Assembly: GCA_016169945.1 (NCBI GenBank)
Contig: JADLSH010000344.1
Span: 1,552,001-1,616,000, forward strand
Reading direction: 5' to 3'
DNA: 64,000 nt
Origin: Trachythela sp. YZ-2020
Taxonomy: Eukaryota > Cnidaria > Anthozoa > Malacalcyonacea > Clavulariidae
How positions within the stretch are numbered: the first letter of the stretch is position 1; every line of letters begins with the position of its first letter. Made by a program: the position numbers and the translations under genes. This document shows positions 21,751 to 33,100 of the stretch, piece by piece. The notes under the pieces are model-generated. The model worked only from the letters and a program-made list of their open reading frames with translations, was not told the DNA's origin and searched no databases.

Positions 21751-23377
21751 AATACCTCTTGGATTGCCTTGCGTGGGGCGAAACTTCCCCACGAAAAGAC
21801 CTACTCGAAGGTGGATGTTTGTGTGCAGAAATTGGAGCTTTTTGTGGATATTATTGACAGGAGTATGGGAGAAGATGATATAGAATTATAGAGAAACAAT
21901 CTTTCTTAGCACCAAAAGACAAACGACAAGATTTGTTCTTTCGTGTTTGTGTTTGATGGAAAGTGCACTTGGTGATGTGGACGAAAACGAACTCGGCGAT
22001 TATGAACTATAAATGAATGAGAAAAATGAATACGAACGAATCAATAGCGCGGAACACAGTTGGAACGAGTTCAGTGACGATCCGCGCAGTGACTAAGGTT
22101 GTGTTTACGTGAGACCGGGATGGGATCAAAGCTGGACGATTTCGTTTTGATCATCAGGGTTGTATACAAGCACTTTGGGCTAGGTTGGATTTAAAGAAGA
22201 AGATTGTGTTTTCTAGTAGCCAATAGTAGGGGGTCATCCGCCAGAAAATTTTTGGATTTTGTCTCAATGAAGCTCAGACAATGCTTTTGAGCAAAATTAT
22301 AACAGTTTTAAAACAGGTTTTTCGTTGCGCGTTGACAATATATTTAATTGACAGAAAAGATAGAAACGAATATACAAGAACCAAACCTTTTTTTTCCTTT
22401 TTTTAGCAAATATTCACATTGCTACAACTTCGTCCTGGTCAATACAGAAAAATAAATAGTAGAGAAAGATTGAGTTGCAAAACTCAAGATCAAGAGTAGT
22501 AGGAAAGTTCTTGCATGTATCCCTGGTCATTGTGCTGTGTCTAGTCACTGTTTTCATGAGACCTGGCGGACGAAGTCACAGAGTGGGACGATATTTCCAT
22601 TTCGTCATAATGTTGTCTCTAGGCAATGCGACCCTCTATATTTAAATAAGATGAATTATACTGCTAGACAACACTATCAGTGAATATTTCCTATTGCTAT
22701 ATTTGATCATTACAAATATTGCTTACCTGACAAGCATTATACAATGTGCTATCATTGGCAAAACTTACGAAAAAAAATTATTTTATCAGTTCAGTATCTC
22801 TAAATGTAGTAATGCATACTTATATATTGTTTGTGCAAATAATACCACGATTTCACTTTCAGTAAAAACTAGCAATTACTCACCCATTTCTGCAAAACGC
22901 CTCCTTAACTTTTTAAGGAAAAGAGAAGAGAAAAGGCTGCGTCAAAACCTGTTCTTGGCATTACTACTGCAATTTTACTTTACCTGATATTGGCTTGGTA
23001 CAACGTAAAATAAAATGAAGACAAAATATTAAACGAGTGAACTTACACATGGTTGTTCAAGCGCCATTGATGGCTAGCTCTAATCGAGCTTTGCACAACC
23101 TACCCAGGGTCTTCACCTCCGCTATCCCCGAAAAACCCGCCTTCTGTGATGTAACTGACGTAATCAAGCGAAAATCACAGAACTGAAAGTTAATAATGGT
23201 GGGTATCATGAGATTTAAGGCATTTTTGGCAAAACTAAGGAATTTCACAGCACTTACCAAGGAATTCTTGAATTTGGTAGAACAAGGAATATTCTTGGAC
23301 ATTATACGGCCGATTCAGGTTGAGTGTTTAGCGGAAATGTTTATCGCGTTACTTTGTTGTAGGCGTTACAATTTGAC

Positions 23378-24892
23378 GGGTATGGAAAACGCGGGTATGG
23401 AAAACGCAGGTATGGAAAACGCGGGTATGGAAAACGCGGGTATGGAAAACGCGGGTATGGAAAACGCAGGTATGGAAAACGCGGGTATGGTCGTATGGAA
23501 AACACATTAGACGTGCATTGCTCAGTTTGTATGGACTGCACTATATAATAAGCATTCGATATTGAACGAACGTTTGTGCATTCAATATCCAAATTTAGTG
23601 GTTTAATTCATAGACCATGCAAATAATACACCCGCAGAAAGCTCTAAAATCTAAAATACGTACTAGAGTTTTAAAATTGTTCTCAACAGTCAACAATTAA
23701 GGGCAGGTCCATAGAAATAATAGAATGATATAGAATGCGTATTCCTATTTTTTCTCAGTAAAAAATTTTGTCTAAAAAATTGCACACGCTTCATGAATGT
23801 TTCATAATTTTAGCGACGCCATGTTGACAAAGTAGTAACAAGTATTTACAAGTGCTATCCTGCTTGCAGCCTGTTTTCCAGCTAAAAAATTAAGGCTGCG
23901 GGCAGCCTATTTATTCCTAGATCTACTGACTTGACCACAGGACTTTTGCACGCGGACATAATGTTTATGATCAATTGAAAGTAATATAATAAAATATTGC
24001 TGAAAGAATCTTCAAAACATTTCTCAATTTCTCAAAAATTATTTAGATTTCCTTAGATTTTTCAAAACTTCCTTAGATTCTTCTTCCTTGAAACTCCTTT
24101 TTAGAAAAAGGAAAAAGGAAATTTCCTTGAAAGTGGAAACGCTGAGCCTAGTTGACAAATTGCAACTTTTCTATTTCTATTTTGTAATTAACCGGGGCTG
24201 TTTGGCGAGCTGAAACTGAAAGAAGCCCGATTAGGTGACAAATCTTGTTTACCAGCTAACTTTGTCACGAACGTAAAATCTGTGTTTTATGCAATAATTT
24301 TTTATAATGACTAAAAAGTACATGGACACCAAGAACAACTTAAGCTTATCAAATGTGTTAAAATTAATCACTAATTTAGATGAATATTCCCGCATATAAC
24401 GAGATTTTAGCTAGCCCAGTAAAATATGTTTTGCGAATTAAAATTGTTAGTTGCTGTGGGTGTATTATTTGCATGGTCTATGAATTAAACCACTAAATTT
24501 GGATATTGAATGCTCAAACGTTCGTTAGTGCAGTCCATAGTCTCCATACAAACCAACTGAGCAATGCACGTCTAATGTGTTTTCCATACGACCATACCCG
24601 CTACCCGCTACCCGCTACCCGCTACCCGCTACCCGCTACCCGCTACCCGCTACCCGCTACCCGCTACCCGCTACCCGCTACCCGCTACCCGCTACCCGCT
24701 ACCCGCTACCCGCTACCCGCTACCCGCTACCCGCTACCCGCTACCCGCTACCCGCTACCCGCTACCCGCTACCCGCCACCCGCTACCCGCCACCCGCCAC
24801 CGCCACCCGCCACCCGCCACCGCCACCCGCCACCCGCCACCCCGCCACCGCCACCCGCTACCCGCTACCCGCAACCGCTACCCGCGTTTTCC
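23378..24892. mobile_element. Foldback element with different satellites at its two ends
   Basis: About 150 bp of unique sequence is inverted between 23482-23637 and 24454-24600 (shared GGTGTATTATTTGCATGGTC). Outside the left arm is a 15-bp satellite GGGTATGGAAAACGC, about 7.5 copies (23378-23490). Outside the right arm is a 7-bp satellite CTACCCG, about 25 perfect copies and then decayed CCACCCG units (24594-24885). Both begin from the same GGAAAACGCGGGTA core, read on opposite strands. The middle (23638-24453) has no recognised gene. The right-hand frames are translations of the satellite. Confidence 0.75.
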
Positions 24893-25054
24893 AGATAACC
24901 TACCAAATTGATGAAGAAAAATCAAGAAAAACGAATATGAAAATCTTTGAAAATCGGGAAAATTGCGTAACGTCAGTTGATAGATGGAAACAAGTGAAAA
25001 CCTTTCAAAACCGCCTCTCTTTTTTCTTAATGAATTTTGAAAATATATAGTGTT

Positions 25055-26680
25055 TTGCGAACCAGGAAATTTATAGATCAAACTTAGAGAGAATTTTCAT
25101 CAGTAATAGATCAAGAAAACGTCGTTGTAAGTAACATGTTATTAATGTTATTATGTATCTTCAATGTTGCATTCCATGTAGGCCACTATTTGTTGAATAT
25201 TAGTTTCTAATCGGAGACTTTCTTCGAAGTTCATGTGGGCGGGCGGCCATTGCTACCAATGCGGCTATCTAAGAATCATGGGCGAAGTATGATGATTATT
25301 TAACAAATAGTGGCCCCAAGTTCTGAACAACAGCTTGGTTAAACGATGTAGCCACCTCAAAAATATAAAAAGTACTTCGAATTTTCCAGCGAAGGCCCTT
25401 CGTCTGAAAGTTTATAGTATTAACCATACCGAATTACCGAAACAGAAACGAATATGTTTTGTGACTTGTGTATATAAATGTCGAATAAGTGGAATAGACC
25501 ACTGGATATATATTTGCTTTTGTGTGTTGTGTTTTCTTGAAGCTGTCCTGCACAGAAAAGCTTTATATTTTTGTAGTTCGAGGGGTTATAAAGTTATAAT
25601 AGTAACACCATCACGAGCTTACTGCCGGGCAGATCGATGGGATGGGCATTTAGTTGACGAAAGCTGTTCCATGTAATAGCAACAGTGCATAAATAGATAA
25701 AAACAAATCGAGCGCGGCAGTTAAATGTATGAAAGATGATAAAGTGTTCTTAATATTTCTTAGATTTCAAATACACTGAGTTGATAAATTACATATGTAT
25801 CAAATTTAATAGTGACATTCTAAATCCAGTTCTAGGAAATAATGACATGTTTCTAGTTACACCAGATCAAACCTGGGTTCCTGTAATGTTATTCAAATGA
25901 TATCATATATTTGTATTAACCCATTAGCTAGCAATGTGCCTAGATGTGCCCTACTTTAGTATTTTGTCTAATGCCAGACAATTTTACTCATCAGTGGTAG
26001 GATACTGCCAGTTAATGGGTTAACAAAACTATCTGCCAGTGCCTCTTGCTAACCCATTAGCTGGCAATGTGCCCAGATGCACCCTACTTTTAATTAGTAT
26101 TTTACTCTGACTTGCACCAGAGTATTTTACTCTGTCTAACACAGACAATTTTACTTGTCAGTGGTAGGGTACTGCTAGTTAATGGGTTAACAAAACTATC
26201 AGCCAGTGCCTCTTGTTAACCCTTTAGCTGGCAATATGTCCAGATGCACCCTACGTTAGTATTTTACTCTGTCTTATACCAGACGATTTTACTTGTCAGT
26301 AGTAGGGTACCGCCAGTTAATGGGTTAAAAAGTATAGCAGAGAATAAAATGTTAGTAGCAGAATGAGTAGCTTTTGCAAGCTTTCCAGCCTTTATGTTTG
26401 TGAATGCTTCCATTGTAATTGTAAATCTGGATAGTTACATTATAGATTAATACAGCTATAATAAACAATATCCTATGTAGGAAATTCTTGTCTGCGAATT
26501 AAGAATATATAGTACTTAAAACTAAGGGCAAATATACAAAGCCAAAGGACACCATTCCGATTAGAAACTGAAAACATATAGGTAACTACTAGCTAGTCTA
26601 TATAATATGGACACTTTGTATATAGATCTCAGTATAAGGAACAAAAACTAGTAACTAAGATATATATTAGTAAAGAAATT
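25055..26680. other. Intergenic spacer of unit B, homologous to 4290-6080 and 42440-44580
   Basis: It is collinear with the spacers of units A and C. No gene is recognised. The frame at 25335-25676 corresponds to the one at 4583-4825 but neither end is conserved. The spacer also contains the threefold array at 25916-26328. Confidence 0.6.
25916..26328. repeat. Threefold array of a TTAACCCATTA...TAATGGGTTAA element
   Basis: Three copies (25916-26024, 26049-26191, 26216-26328) each start TTAACCCATTAGCTGGCAAT or similar and end GCCAGTTAATGGGTTAA, with inverted ends. They are separated by CAAAACTATC..GCCTCTTG spacers, so the larger unit is about 170 bp. Single copies lie at 46768-46883 and 38523-38608. 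Confidence 0.75.
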
Positions 26681-27989
26681 TATGCATGTTTCTTACATTT
26701 TACATGCCTCTGAGGTACATGCTTTCTATTCTGAAATTTGCATTGTATGTCTATTATGAAACTTCCACTGTGATTGTAATCATCCTCAGTGGTAGGGAAC
26801 TGCCAGTTAATGAGTGTCTCTTGTTAACCTTACATAATCTGGATGAATAAATAACCAACATTTAATTTCTTTAATTATTAATATATTGCAACAGACCGCT
26901 ATGTACATTATTTATTTTCATGTCTACCCCAGTCATCTAAAAAACAGATATCGTAGCACATTATCTTCCTTCTAATAATTTTAAAGTAAACCATAGACGG
27001 ATTTTTTGGGGGTTATATAAGGGTATAACACACACCTTAGAAAAATTCATCACACTCCCATTATAAAATTAATGATGTATATTGTAAGGGTGCACCTTCT
27101 CCCTTAAAAATGTTCATCCTCTTTATCAGAATTGAGCCTGGTCCACACCATATTTCTATATGTCATGATACTTTTATTGCAATCATGGAATGTATTGCAG
27201 TATTAATTGGATTCTGTAATGCCAGTAGCTTGCGGCAAGTAAAATACTGCTTCAGGGGAAGAGTGTGTGGCAATGTGTGCGGACAACTAATGTGTCACTT
27301 GCTTGGATTTAAATCTAGTTATTAAATATTTTGCACAATGAAATATATTCACATCTCAGCCTCACATTGTTGCTTGTTTCTGGTTGTTGTCTTTGTTTGA
27401 GTCTGTTCGAACGAACAAATCACAATAAAAATTGCCAGGCAACCCAGGCATTGGAATTAGAGAAAAAATAAGAGCAAAGTTTTTCCGACCTTAAACGAAA
27501 GAATGTCGTCAACAGGTCAGCAAGTTTAAGTTTTTAATGCAATATGGGCTCTAGTAATATTACTGACATTTACAGTATCAGGGCTTGAAATTTGCAGTAT
27601 CCTGAGATTTTAAATTGGATACTGGACATCACAAGCTCAGTATCCATTGGGACATTAAAATTGTTCTCCTCCACAGAGACTTCCTGGTTGTCTATATTTT
27701 ACCATGTTTGTAAGTGCAAATGTTTTTTATTGTTCACAGTGTTCATGTTTACAGATTTTGCATGCTTTTTTCTAGCGAGTCGTTTATTTGGCCAATGCCA
27801 GAACCTGCAACACAAGCTCTGACAACCTCTCATTTCCACAAATTCATGTTGCCTTGTTTCAATGTTTGGTTACTGCTTACTAGAAAATCTACTATCCAAA
27901 TGTCGGATACTTGACTTTGTAGGTGGATAACATATTTCAAGTTGCTAGTGCCCCGTATTAGATAGTTGTGAAAATTTCAAGCGCTGAAT
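26681..27989. other. Spacer shared with unit C (46880-47350 and 58910-59180)
   Basis: 26820-27330 is nearly identical to 46880-47360. 27740-27990 matches 58910-59140. The 71- and 76-residue frames here are not conserved as frames. No gene is recognised. Confidence 0.55.
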
Positions 27990-28088
27990 TTATAAAGTGA
28001 TTGGCTGCACAAAGAAATTCCTGACTGTTACATTCAGTTCCTAATCATTGCTGAATGCCGACCTGAATTCCGAGGTTTGGCAACCTAA

Positions 28089-29950
28089 GGGAGCGGTCAT
28101 TATATATGGGGCAGTAGGGGGTGAATGTTTTTGAGGAGGGGTTACAAAGTTTTAAAGGTCGATGAAGTTGGGGTTATGTTGATTCCTGACCTGAAGTAGG
28201 AGGGGTTATGGAAAAAACAGTTTTTATATGTGATAACCAAAATATTTATACACCCTTCTGGAAAATACTTGGCCTTGGGCCCTTGGCTATTAAGAACCTC
28301 ATTTTTGTGATTGAGACATTGGCTTTAGAGCCCTTTACATTGTTACTGGTGACACAATTACAAAATCATACGACAGTATGAAAGACTCAAATTTGTTAGT
28401 ATTGGACTCATTTTTTCCAGTGCAAGGTCTAAACATTAGAAGCCTTTTCATCAGCTGAACTTTCAGTAATGTACATTGTTTTTTAAAGTGAACATCTAGT
28501 TTGATTTTATATGAAAAAAGTGGTTTTATACTTAATATTCTAGATTTTTGGACATCTCGCTCGATAAAACTGACTATTGAAGTTTTTTGTAGATGGAAAT
28601 TTTCGAGCGAAAATTATATACAGATACCACTGAGCTACAGAGTCAAGTTGCCAAGAGGGTGATGACAGTGAGTGGTATAAGAGTAATATTCTAGATTTTG
28701 GGGCATCTCGCTCGGTAGAACTGAATGTTGAAAGTTTTTTGTTGCTGGAAATTTTCGAGAAAAGATTATATACTGTACATATTTTGGTGGTCAGAGCGTT
28801 GCACGGGAATCACAGGGCTGCAGATTCGATCCCTGCCATAGGGTCTATATCTAGAACTTTGCTTTTTTCGCAACTGGTCCTGGTTAGGTCTAAATATGTG
28901 TCTGTATATAATCTTTTCTCGAAAATTTCCAGCTGCAAAACACCTTCAACATTCAGTTGTATTGAGGGAGATGCCCAAAAATCTAGAATATTACCCTTAT
29001 ACCAAACACTGACTTCACCCTAGTATATATACATAAACTTGTGCTTAGCTTTTGGCAACTAGTTAGGTCTAAAATATGTATATTGTTTTCCATCTACAAC
29101 AAACATTCAGCATTCAGGTATTAAACTTACAATCTCCTTGAGGAGGGGTTGCAGGGCCGCACAGAAGGGGGGGGGGCAAAGCAGGGATGGATTTACTGGG
29201 GGGTACAGGGGGGTAAGCACCCCTCCTAGCCTTGGCCAAGGGGGGTGCAGGAGGGGTGCCAATTCCCATATCAAATCCAAATTTTGGATTTGACAGGCCA
29301 TTTATCAAACAAAAATATAATATTGGGCCATTGATGGGCCTTTTTGACCATCTAAGCAATCTTATTTTTCAAAAAATTTCTGTAGGGGGTCCTCAGTGGT
29401 GATTCACCCTTCCTCAGTCACCGACCATGCTCTGCTTCATGACCAAAGCCAGCTTAGCATCCCCCCTATCAAATCAAGCTGGATGCATCCCTGGGGCAAA
29501 GGCCCCCAACTAAAGGGGGCCCCCAAATAGAAATGAAGTGAAATATGGATATATATGACTGTAAATAGTCTCTCAGAATGCAGGAATTTGCCATTCCTGA
29601 GACTCTAGATTTTAAAAAACCTTCGGGGGAGAATGCCCTGGACCCCCTAAAGTACTTTAGTACTGAATGCAGATTGATAATGTTATTTAGTATCCAGAAG
29701 CTAAAAAGTATGGAAATCAGTTTTCTAAACAAGCACATGACGCCAAAGATCTTTCAAAATAGAAAATAGAAAGGGCCCCAAAGTTGTTTTTGCCCCAGGC
29801 CCCCAAATGTCTCTGTGCGTCCCTGAGGGGTTGTAATTTTTCTTGAACATCTGAAGGTCAACAATTGCTCAAGAGAGGGGTTATGGCATTTTCGAATTTG
29901 TGCCTAAAAAACATCCACCCCCTACCATACCATAAATAATGACCGCTTCC
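28089..29950. mobile_element. 1.86-kb inverted-repeat element, TAA target, in the gene C promoter region
   Basis: The ends GGGAGCGGTCATTAT and, reverse-complemented, GGAAGCGGTCATTAT are flanked by TAA (28086-28088, 29951-29953). The empty site is in unit D (59292-59299 region). A TAA duplication fits PIF/Harbinger-type (TWA) insertion, but no transposase is seen. The interior has inverted arms (28680-28755 against 28915-29000) enclosing a tRNA-like segment, and nested G/C-rich inserts at 29130-29400 and 29480-29825. Confidence 0.75.
28785..28900 (+). repeat. tRNA-like SINE module
   Basis: GGTGGTCAGAGCGTTGCAC resembles an A box/D arm and GCAGATTCGATCCCTGC a B box/T arm. The following CGCAACTGGTCCTGGTTAGG tail is shared with the better-preserved copy at 35291-35420. 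Only the tRNA-derived part is recognisable. Confidence 0.5.
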
Positions 29951-30198
29951 TAATTATTGCAATTTCTCTCAAGGCTTGATTAGTTTATTTACTCAATGGG
30001 ACAAAAGTCTGTAACTTCAAAGAAACACTTGCCACGTAAAAATGGGAACTTTTAAACGCCTTAGTTGTCAATTGTAGCGGCTGAGAAGACCTCCCTGAAG
30101 TTGATGGTTTTTATAGAGCAATAAAATATCATATTTCAAAAGGAAAAGCAATATTTCTTGACTGTATTATTTTTATGTAGGTTTAAAACTTCCATACG

Positions 30199-33100
30199 AT
30201 GCGCGGCTTTGGGTTTCTTATGTTATTTGCTCTCAGTTCCATGTTGTTTCCATGTGAAGGTAGGGCTTTTACAAATTCTATTTTTCTATTTATTAACTTG
30301 TGTTTCTATATATCGCTATTTCTATTAGAAACACTAATGTGCCTTAAATTCTCTAGGCAGCGTTAAGTAATGACTTGAGCTTGTTGTGTTTGATTAGACG
30401 AAATGGACTAGAAAAGAAGTAATATGTTAAACACAACGTTTTATAGTAATGGGTTACAAAGACATGCTTCTACCAGTATCCCATGTGACAATTGTGACTT
30501 TTCTTTCCCCCACACCCCTCCCTGTTGGCTGTTGCAGTATTTATCAATACATTGATAATTATTGGCAGTTTTTAAATATCTGTTATTTGATAATTATTAT
30601 TAAAAATGTCGATATACCGAAAACTGTTTCATTGGTATTTTCAATATTGATCATGCACAACTGCGATAAAAGTAGATAAAAAGGTTGAAATGCTATGATT
30701 TTGGTTGATAAGCCTATTTCGTGTTTGATACGCCTTGAAATTATACCATATGCATACATAAAGGTGCGCCTTATTTTTTATTTTTTTATTTTTTTGAAAA
30801 AAGTCAACATATTGTCCAATTAGTTTGGCAAAAAAGTAGGTGACCAATTTTTGGAATTAAAAATATAGATATCAGAATTTCTATAACAGCCCACCTCCTT
30901 GATATCCCGTTTTCCAAAAACTATTTATAAACTATTTGATTATTTTTAACTTTTAAGAACAATGGTTAATTTATTGTTGTTTAGGAAAGGTCAATCTACC
31001 ACCTGGTGGGAATAGGTTGGCATTTTTAAATGGATCAACTGCAAGAATAAAGTGGACATATGTTGGTGCAACTGACATTTTTACTCGGCTTTGGACTTTT
31101 GAAAGTAGTGACGGTTCAACAGCAGAACAACTTGCAAGAATATCATTAGATGGTGTCCCTGACATACGAAACAGCAGCTTACCTGGGGTTTCAATAGAAA
31201 AGCCAGCAACCTTGGTTTTAAATAACGTTAATGAAAGATATAATGGAACATACACGTTTAATCTTGCAGCAACTCGTGGAGGTACATCTGTCGTTGTGGT
31301 TTATATTGCAGGCAAGTTTTAATAATGTAAAACTTCAGATTTTGTTAAAATTCTGGTATAATATTGTCTTGACTTTCAGGCTTGCATCAGCATGGCCTGG
31401 CATGGCATGGCCAAGTCATGGACAAAACATCTACAAATAGTAGAAAATGCGGGCATTAGGGTACAATTGGAGCAAATATTTTTAAAGTTTTTTATGTACA
31501 CAGACCGTTTAATTTGGAAAATCTTGCATGGGTGGATCCAAAAGAACGTAATCATGAAAGAATAAATTTAATTCAGTTCAAAACAAACCTTAGCATGTGC
31601 ATGTAGTTCTATATAACTAATATACACACTTCCTTCAAATGCTATACTGCGGCGTAGAACATTTCGGCATGGATAATCCTGTCATCAAGATAAACCAGAC
31701 ATACGTTCAATGGTAATCAAATCAACACCAATTCCCTCAGCGTTTCGAAGGTGGTCCGATCATTGCACAAACCGAAGGGCATGACCACGAATTGCCACAA
31801 ACCACTATTAGTGAAAACAGTTTTCGCTTTGTCCTCATTTTTTAACTGAACCTACCAAGTACCAATATCCGCTTTCAACATCGCTCGATCGCTCTTCGGG
31901 AACCAGCTGGAACCCCGAAAAGCATCTAGGGTAGTACTTATCAATCCGCTGTAAAGGATGGAAATCTTTCATTATTATTTCATTAAGCTTTCTGTTGCAG
32001 AATCTACTGCTACCATCCTTTCTCTTTACGAGCACAACTGGAGCTGCCCAAGGACTCGCGATGGTTTAATAACACCTTGCTTACCCATGCCCTTGATCAA
32101 CTTTGAAGCTTCTTCCATTTTAGAAATTGGCAATCGTCTTGCTGGCTGTCGAATCGGCCGTGTATCTCCAGTATCAATCTTCTGCTTAGAACAGAAGATG
32201 CTGAAGCGTTTCTTTGTGGTCATCATTTAGGTTATCGGAACTGCGTTCGTACAGGTCACACACATGACTTAGTACTTCCGAGTCTTGGCTCGTAACAGAG
32301 CATGTAGGCTCGTTTCCAACAAGAACGCTTTCGACTACTGTACTGCGTATTGTTCGGCTACAGTCGGAGACATTTTCGACTCTGACAGGAAAACTTGTCG
32401 ACCAATGTCTTCTCTATTGTCGTCATTTGGCAGTATCCGGTTCATTGTCTGTGAAACACCTCCCCACGCTTCGTCACCACTACATTCTTCGTCTAACTTA
32501 CCTGGAAGCAACGCCTCACTTTTTGCAGGATCGTATACGTTTGTGCAAAAACGACTCGTCGACAACGCGGTTTTGATGTTGCCTCGGCACGCTTCAACTG
32601 GACTTCCTCGGACCCAATACGAAGAGACAGGCACTAGCAACATCCACCGTGCAATCGCACAGTAGAAGTTAGGAAGTCTAATGCTATTATGCAGTCGTTA
32701 TATACATCAACCACCCCACATTCGTGTTCTCTATCGGTTGAACCAATTCTAATTGTTAATTTTTCTTTTTTCTCTAATTGGTTTCGTATCTCCTGTAACG
32801 GTTTTGACGCTGCCATTCACAAGTTTTAATTTCACAGTTCCGTCCATCACACGTCTACGCAGAACGTCTAGTCTAACAATGCTGGACCCTGTATCAACGA
32901 TCATTTCACTGGGGATACCAGCCACTTCATCAGTCAACGACAAACTGTTCACGAAGTTTCCAATTATTCGGGTTTTATACAATACTTCAGGAGCTGTCGG
33001 ATATTCTAGCTTGACCTTGCTACTCAGGCCCAGCTAATCCGCATTTCCCTGCCTGCCGGGACTTCGCCTACCTGCTCTTTCTCATCGAACAATGGGCACT

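Larger units (their letters stand above)
18170..22957. other. 3' flank of gene B broken by two large insertions
   Basis: Compared with gene A's 3' flank, 18170-18210, 19489-19525 and 22958-23040 are collinear pieces. About 1.3 kb (18211-19488) and 3.4 kb (19526-22957) are therefore extra. No transposase is recognised. The second insert contains an ORF remnant (20184-20376), a TTAA-type short element (20767-20907) and two GGAATCC clusters. Confidence 0.5.
27990..30198 (+). promoter_or_regulatory. Conserved 5' flank of gene C, split by a transposon
   Basis: 27990-28088 and 29951-30198 are together collinear with 59180-59529 upstream of gene D. Removing 28089-29950 restores CAACCTAATTATTGCAATT exactly as in D. 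The leader before the ATG matches genes A, B and D. Confidence 0.55.

Noticed and set aside
23378..23490. GMENA pentapeptide repeat frame
   Set aside because: Translation of a 15-bp satellite at the tip of a foldback element.
24506..25050. Pro-rich frames (ATRYPLP repeats) of 130 and 157 residues
   Set aside because: Translation of the 7-bp CTACCCG array in different frames; not a protein signal.
23378..26328. Regular arrays that might suggest CRISPR
   Set aside because: Units are contiguous or separated by constant spacers, the window is eukaryotic, and no cas-like gene is present.
32285..32665. 126-residue plus-strand frame in gene C intron 2
   Set aside because: Antisense shadow of the gypsy relic, whose protease and polymerase motifs are on the minus strand.
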